Below, piece after piece: positions 59,481-64,000 of a stretch of 64,000 nt of DNA (position 1 is the first letter of the stretch; the number at the start of each line of letters is the position of its first letter). The stretch lies in the NCBI GenBank assembly GCA_002914845.1, contig JXTC01000353.1, forward strand, positions 139,816-203,815, read 5' to 3'. The notes beneath the pieces were generated by a model, which had not been told where the DNA came from, did not search any database, and was given only the letters and a program-made list of their open reading frames with translations. Position numbers and translations under genes: made by a program. Source of the DNA: Trema orientale (taxonomy: Eukaryota; Streptophyta; Magnoliopsida; Rosales; Cannabaceae).

Positions 59481-60459
59481 TCATGTCTTGCCACATGTAT
59501 AACACGCTCTACTACCCAAAAGACATTCACTCTTATGAGGCTTTCCACATTTGGGATATGTAACTTTCTGATTCGGAGTAGAATGCATTTGTTGACCCAT
59601 TGCTGGGCGCTTTGAAGGATCTTGTCTTTGTCCTTGACCCTGTGGGAATTTCTTTTTGCCTCCATTAAATCCTAGTTGAATACTTTTTCCAAAATTTACA
59701 TTTCTCCTTGCCATGTTTATATTTCTTCTAATTTCTAGCGCTTTTACCACCTTCAGTTCAGCTTCTTCAGTTTCAAGGGCTTTCTCTGCAACTTCCGTAT
59801 AAGGTACTCCTTTTCTTGTAGACATCTTAATGTCCCTATATATTTCTGCTTTAAGCCCTTGTAGAAACTAATTTACTTTCAACTTGTTGGTACTCACCAT
59901 GTGAGGAGCAAAGCGGGATAGCTTATCAAATGTCTTTATATAGTCACACACAGACATGCCACCTTATCTCAAGTTAGTAAATTCAGCTGCCTTCGCTAGT
60001 CGATGAGCTTCACTAAAGTACTTCCTATAGAAGATTTCCTTAAATCTCTCCCAAGTCAATCTGTCAACATCAGTGATTGACTTCATGGAATCCCACCAAT
60101 GCCTGGCATCCATTTGGAACATATAAGTAGCACAAGAAACTTTTTCCTCCTCAGAAATTCTTATATAATCAAAGATACCCTCCAAACTCCGAATCCACTC
60201 CTCAGCTAACAATGGATCTGTTTCACCTTTAAAAGCTGGAGGTTTATTCTTCCTGAACCTTTCAGAAACTGGTTCATAGTTTTTTTGTCTAGCTACTACT
60301 TGTACCGGTAATTGTTCCTCTCCTTTGATCTCGTTCTATAAGCCTCTCTATTTATTGAGCTTGTCTCCCCATTAATTCAGCCAACCGATGTATAGTAGTA
60401 TTTTTGTCATTCTCTTGATCAGCTCTCTGTTGGCTAGTCTGACCTTTACCCTTTGGCAT
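59481..60459 (-). pseudogene. Gypsy gag with CCHC-like knuckle
   Basis: The probable start is ATG at 60457-60459 (MPKGKG). The retrotransposon gag domain is visible at 60212-59964 (EEWIRSLEGIFDYI, then DARHWWDS and TWERFKEIFYRKYF), the capsid-like part that assembles the particle. Near 59550-59480 a zinc-knuckle region reads PKCGKPHKSECLLGSRACYTCGKT, with the first cysteine of the first knuckle replaced. Stops at 59964-59966 and 59868-59870 and a frame break near 59480 interrupt it. Confidence 0.88.
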
Positions 60460-60641
60460 GATTTCCTGTACAGTGGCCCTCTACTTACAAACAAACATAA
60501 TAGCCAATAATAATGCATGAATCAAACTTATATAATAGAAATGAAGCGCACATATGAAAATAATTAGACTTACTAGTTGACTGAGCTTTCTGTCATATGA
60601 TCATACATATGTAGGCAGTCTTTAGAAACGACTAAACCTCC

Positions 60642-60653
60642 GCTCTGATACCA
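60642..60653 (-). other. Gypsy primer binding site (initiator tRNA-Met)
   Basis: Minus strand TGGTATCAGAGC, four bases inside the 5' LTR end, is complementary to the 3' end of plant initiator methionine tRNA, which primes minus-strand DNA. Confidence 0.9.
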
Positions 60654-60657
60654 CAAC

Positions 60658-63567
60658 TGCAACACCTCCTAGCTTAACCATATTGTCATATACAGCCAAA
60701 CTAGGAAGTATTACTCATTCTTAGACCATATCTTTAGTTTTATAAAAAGGTGGGCAAATTTGAACTTTCCAAAACTTTTAGACAAAACAACTGCGAGGCA
60801 TTACTTGCTAAAAGTCTCTTTACAAAATATACAACCAAAAAAACTCCTTATCAATTTATCTTGCCATCAGTAGTATTATTTACAACATACCAGAATAATA
60901 AAATACAAAGAAAATACTGCCCACAAGTCAAGCTCGTCTACATTTGTATGATCATAGCAACAAGAAAACGTGCTAGCCAACCAACAACTCTATAAATCAA
61001 AAACCTCCTCACCTGCATCACAGGAACTAAATGAGTTAATGCTCAGTAAGTAAAGATCATGCATACTCGTGAATGTGCTTCATGCATAAACTTTATTGAA
61101 ATTCCCATTGTACTCTTTCTTTCATAATTTTTCATTTTAATGCACTTTTCTTAGAAAACGTTTCTTTATAGGGCCTTTGAGTACATTACAAAATCGCGGC
61201 AGTCGGTAGGCCGTGTCCACCTGTGCGGGAATGAAACACATGGCCAATGTGAACCATACCTACCCAACGCAGACTGACTAAGTAATGCACCTAATCTCAT
61301 AGTACAATGCTCAGTCCTGACAGTCGGTAAGCCGTGCCCACCTATGCGGGAAGGATGCTTGTACAAACCGTACTTACCTAACGCAGACAGACTAAACACT
61401 GTACTTAAAACATATCTCGTAAAATCAATACAATGGTACTACTTTAAATCAAATGTGTGAAAAACTTCACTTCTTTGAAACTCATGCTTAAATGATCATG
61501 TCATGCTTATATCTTTCATGAACAAAATAATAGCCATATAAATAACATACAATTGAAATAATAAACATAAGCATGTAAGAAAACACCTTGTATCTACTAC
61601 TGTTCTTGTGACGCAGGAAAAATAAATCTTTACTTATTTTGTGTTCGACAGAAAAGAAAGTGGAAATGGTCAGTATCCTCTTGGCAAGATGTGTGGAAGA
61701 CCTGATGTCAAATTTATTACTAAGATGATCATTACAATATAAATTGCTTAAAGAAAACAACTACAAGACTAAAATCACAACTATCACAAAATCAAGAAAC
61801 ATAACTACAAAATGAACTAAAATGTTATCTACTTTCACCAAAAACTAGTCTAGTTGGTTCTAAATGGTACCATTTGGTTCTAAAAATATTTGGACAGCAC
61901 CTCTCCTATTTTTAGGACATCTCCACATAATTAAAATCACGGTTTTAAACCTGTAATAACAATCAACAAGCCAATTCCCACATATACACCTCAAAGAGGA
62001 TCACTTAGAACAGTCTAGATACACTTGAATTCTTTTCGATCTAAACAAAGTTTAAAACCAATTCTATACTTATATGTCATCATAACCAGCCATCAAATGA
62101 GTGAAATAAATAATAGGATCCATAAAATATACACTCCAAGTTTAGAAAATCAGATTACAAATAAAAAAACATAATCTACCACACATGAAAACACTTAAAT
62201 CTATAACTAGCACACTTTAGGGCTTTAAGCCTAACTTTAATCTTCCACTTAAATTCTTTGTTTCCAGCCATAAATAAGGTTTTCCAGGATCTTTATTCAT
62301 CAAATAAAAGCTTTGATTTAAGAGCTAAAGTAATAGAAATAAGTTACTAATTCTAAATTCCACAAAAGGCTCACCTTGACTAGTTTGAACCTTTATTGAA
62401 GCTCTTACCTTCTACTTCCACAAAACTGATTTCCAAGGCTTTGAAATTGATCTTAGGACTCAAGAGGACCTAGAAGAATCATTATTTAGGTAATATCAAG
62501 TGGAGAATTGAAATAGGAAAACAAAACCTAGGAAGAAGAACTAGTTGAGTTACCTTGACTAGTTTGGATCTATCTTGCTTTCTAGAGCTCCAAATAGAGT
62601 TCTACCACTTGAAAACTATTGGATATGGATAAGGGGAGCTGAGAGAAGTCTAAAAATGGGTGAGAGAGTTTTAGGTCGCGGCTGGAGAGAAAGGAGAAGA
62701 GAATGACCAGATTTGGTCCAAAAGTGATACTTAATGACTAAGAAATGGCATAATTTAAGTTCTAAGGGGTATTTTAGGTATTTTGCTCAATACTTTCCAT
62801 GTGTCAAGCTCTAAAACACCGGTAGCATAGTCACCACGTTGCTGGACAATTCTATGCACCCAAGTCTAGCCAAAGTTGGTGAATCCTAGCTTAGAAAGTG
62901 AAATCTAGTCATACTCTGACTTATGATCCTATATGGCCAATCTTATTGTAATTTGGTGGAACCTAGCCCCATAACCAGTCATTAAACATAAAAATAAGTC
63001 AATTAGATTCCAATTAATAATGTAAATAAAGTATCAATGCCTAATTATTAGAGTGCACAAAGATGACATTACGCGATTAAGCTGAATCTAAGCTAGCTTA
63101 ATGCAACTAAACACCAATTCAGTACAGTGATTGCCACCTCGTGCTTACCTGGGGCCGACAAATAAAATGCTATAAATGAGTCCTAAATATTAAATAAAAG
63201 TGATTTGACGTTTAAACGCACAGTGAATTTGGTCTCGAAAAGCGTGAAAAATATATTTTACCGAAAAACTACTATTTGACCAAGTTATCAACAAACATGA
63301 TTTTAATGCACTGCATATAGTATTACTATTCATAAATGTATTATTTGTTCCTTTCACACACCAAGCTGTTTCTCTGAGGGTATTGAGCCTTTACACTGCA
63401 GTGGAGCACTTCAATAAATATTAGTGCAATAATACATATCTAAGCATTTAATAGTCAGCTTAAGCTTTTTACCATGAAATTGACACTAGTTTCATGAGAT
63501 GTCTATTATGTAATATGAACATGTTTATTATTGGCTTATTATACATGGGAGAATCTTGGGCATCACA
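60658..63567 (-). repeat. Gypsy 5' LTR
   Basis: Runs on the minus strand from TGTGATGCCC (63567) to GAGGTGTTGCA (60658). Matches the 3' LTR along its length with scattered substitutions and one-base indels. Its terminal TGCA in place of TACA is one such change. Confidence 0.93.
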
Positions 63568-63572
63568 TTATA

Positions 63573-64000
63573 TGTATATATATATCACTATTAAAGCAAA
63601 GAAAATTAATTAATTGCATTAGAAATCAAAACAAAATTAGGTAAATTTTGTAACCATGCATTAACTATTTAAATAGCATATCCATTATATAGATTTTATA
63701 GATATTAAATGCAAAAATGATGTAGTTTATATATTATATTATTAAATATTATATTACTTTTATAAGTGGATGAATATAGTTATGTTAAAGAAATTAATTT
63801 ATTTGCATGATTGAATGAAAATAAACTAAAAAGAAAAATTAGGTAAGTAGTATAATTGTTATTAATCTATTGAATTGTATTTTATGCACATATTAAACCT
63901 ATAAATAGGGTACTTCCTTATAAAGACTGTTAGGCCTCCTCTTATATTTCTCCCTACATCTCTTTCTCTCATAGTTGTCGTAGTTTATGGAGATCCTCTT
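63573..64000 (+). promoter_or_regulatory. Possible promoter at window end
   Basis: AT-rich sequence ends with CCTATAAATAGGG (TATA box 63900-63906), followed by a pyrimidine-rich leader (CTCCCTACATCTCTTTCTCT, about 63950-63969) and an ATG at 63987 that runs off the window. This is the layout of a plant core promoter, but an LTR promoter would look the same. No protein can be judged from 14 bases. Confidence 0.35.

Larger units (their letters stand above)
53044..63567 (-). mobile_element. Ty3/gypsy chromovirus retrotransposon (Tekay-like)
   Basis: A complete 10.5-kb element in minus orientation with a perfect 5-bp target duplication TTATA (53039-53043, 63568-63572). It has two LTRs of 2910 and 2913 bp, a primer binding site, gag, a pol in the gypsy order (protease, reverse transcriptase, RNase H, integrase), a chromodomain-like tail and a polypurine tract. 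Long LTRs plus the C-terminal chromodomain remnant point to the Tekay/Del chromovirus clade. The LTRs differ by only a few percent by eye (about four differences in the first 70 aligned bases), so insertion was fairly recent. The coding region is disabled by multiple stops. Confidence 0.93.

Noticed and set aside
1-64000. tRNA, rRNA or organelle DNA insertions
   Set aside because: No cloverleaf, rRNA core or plastid/mitochondrial gene sequence was recognised by eye. A dedicated search could still find short ones.

Overview
This window is AT-rich nuclear DNA from a flowering plant, most likely a eudicot. The evidence is a tandem MIR166 microRNA locus, a 15-exon RCC1-repeat gene with short exons and GT-AG introns, and plant retrotransposons (Ty1/copia, Ty3/gypsy chromovirus, L1-type LINE) and MITEs that make up much of the rest. 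There are no operons, CRISPR arrays or bacterial features. One ambiguous base (N) lies at 15813.

Layout. 1-7.8 kb: AT-rich intergenic DNA with three of the four copies of a short foldback MITE that makes 9-bp target duplications, a G-box plus RY motif cluster near 2.4 kb, a second MITE at 3.07-3.47 kb, and two miR166 hairpins on the minus strand at 6.38-6.74 kb behind a TATA box. 7.86-10.32 kb: a rearranged solo LTR with an inverted inner block and intact 5-bp target duplication. 10.3-18.96 kb: decayed LTR-like sequence, a 2.9-kb solo LTR, a hAT-type element that carries the fourth foldback MITE, and an element with CAGTAAAAC ends. 18.97-25.59 kb: a Ty1/copia element, internally deleted, with a 2.3-kb solo LTR inserted in its integrase. 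25.6-29.3 kb: low-complexity and remnant sequence.

29.33-49.45 kb, minus strand: the one recognisable protein-coding host gene, an RCC1 seven-blade propeller protein whose 15 exons join into an uninterrupted 420-codon frame (RUG3-like, probably mitochondrial). Its eighth intron holds a full-length but dead 6.6-kb L1-type LINE in the opposite orientation, and its second intron holds a 751-bp near-perfect foldback element.

49.5-53.0 kb: AT-rich sequence with GA repeats, a decayed segmental duplication and a large imperfect palindrome. 53.04-63.57 kb: a complete Ty3/gypsy chromovirus on the minus strand with two 2.9-kb LTRs, TTATA target duplications, primer binding site, polypurine tract and gag-pol broken mainly by stops at expected Gln and Trp codons. 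The last 430 bp end in a TATA box and pyrimidine-rich leader that may be the start of another transcription unit.

The two host loci (MIR166 and the RCC1 gene) show no functional link. Everything else is a layered record of transposition: intact target duplications allow the nesting order to be read at several places (foldback MITE into hAT element; solo LTR into copia; LINE and foldback element into RCC1 introns).
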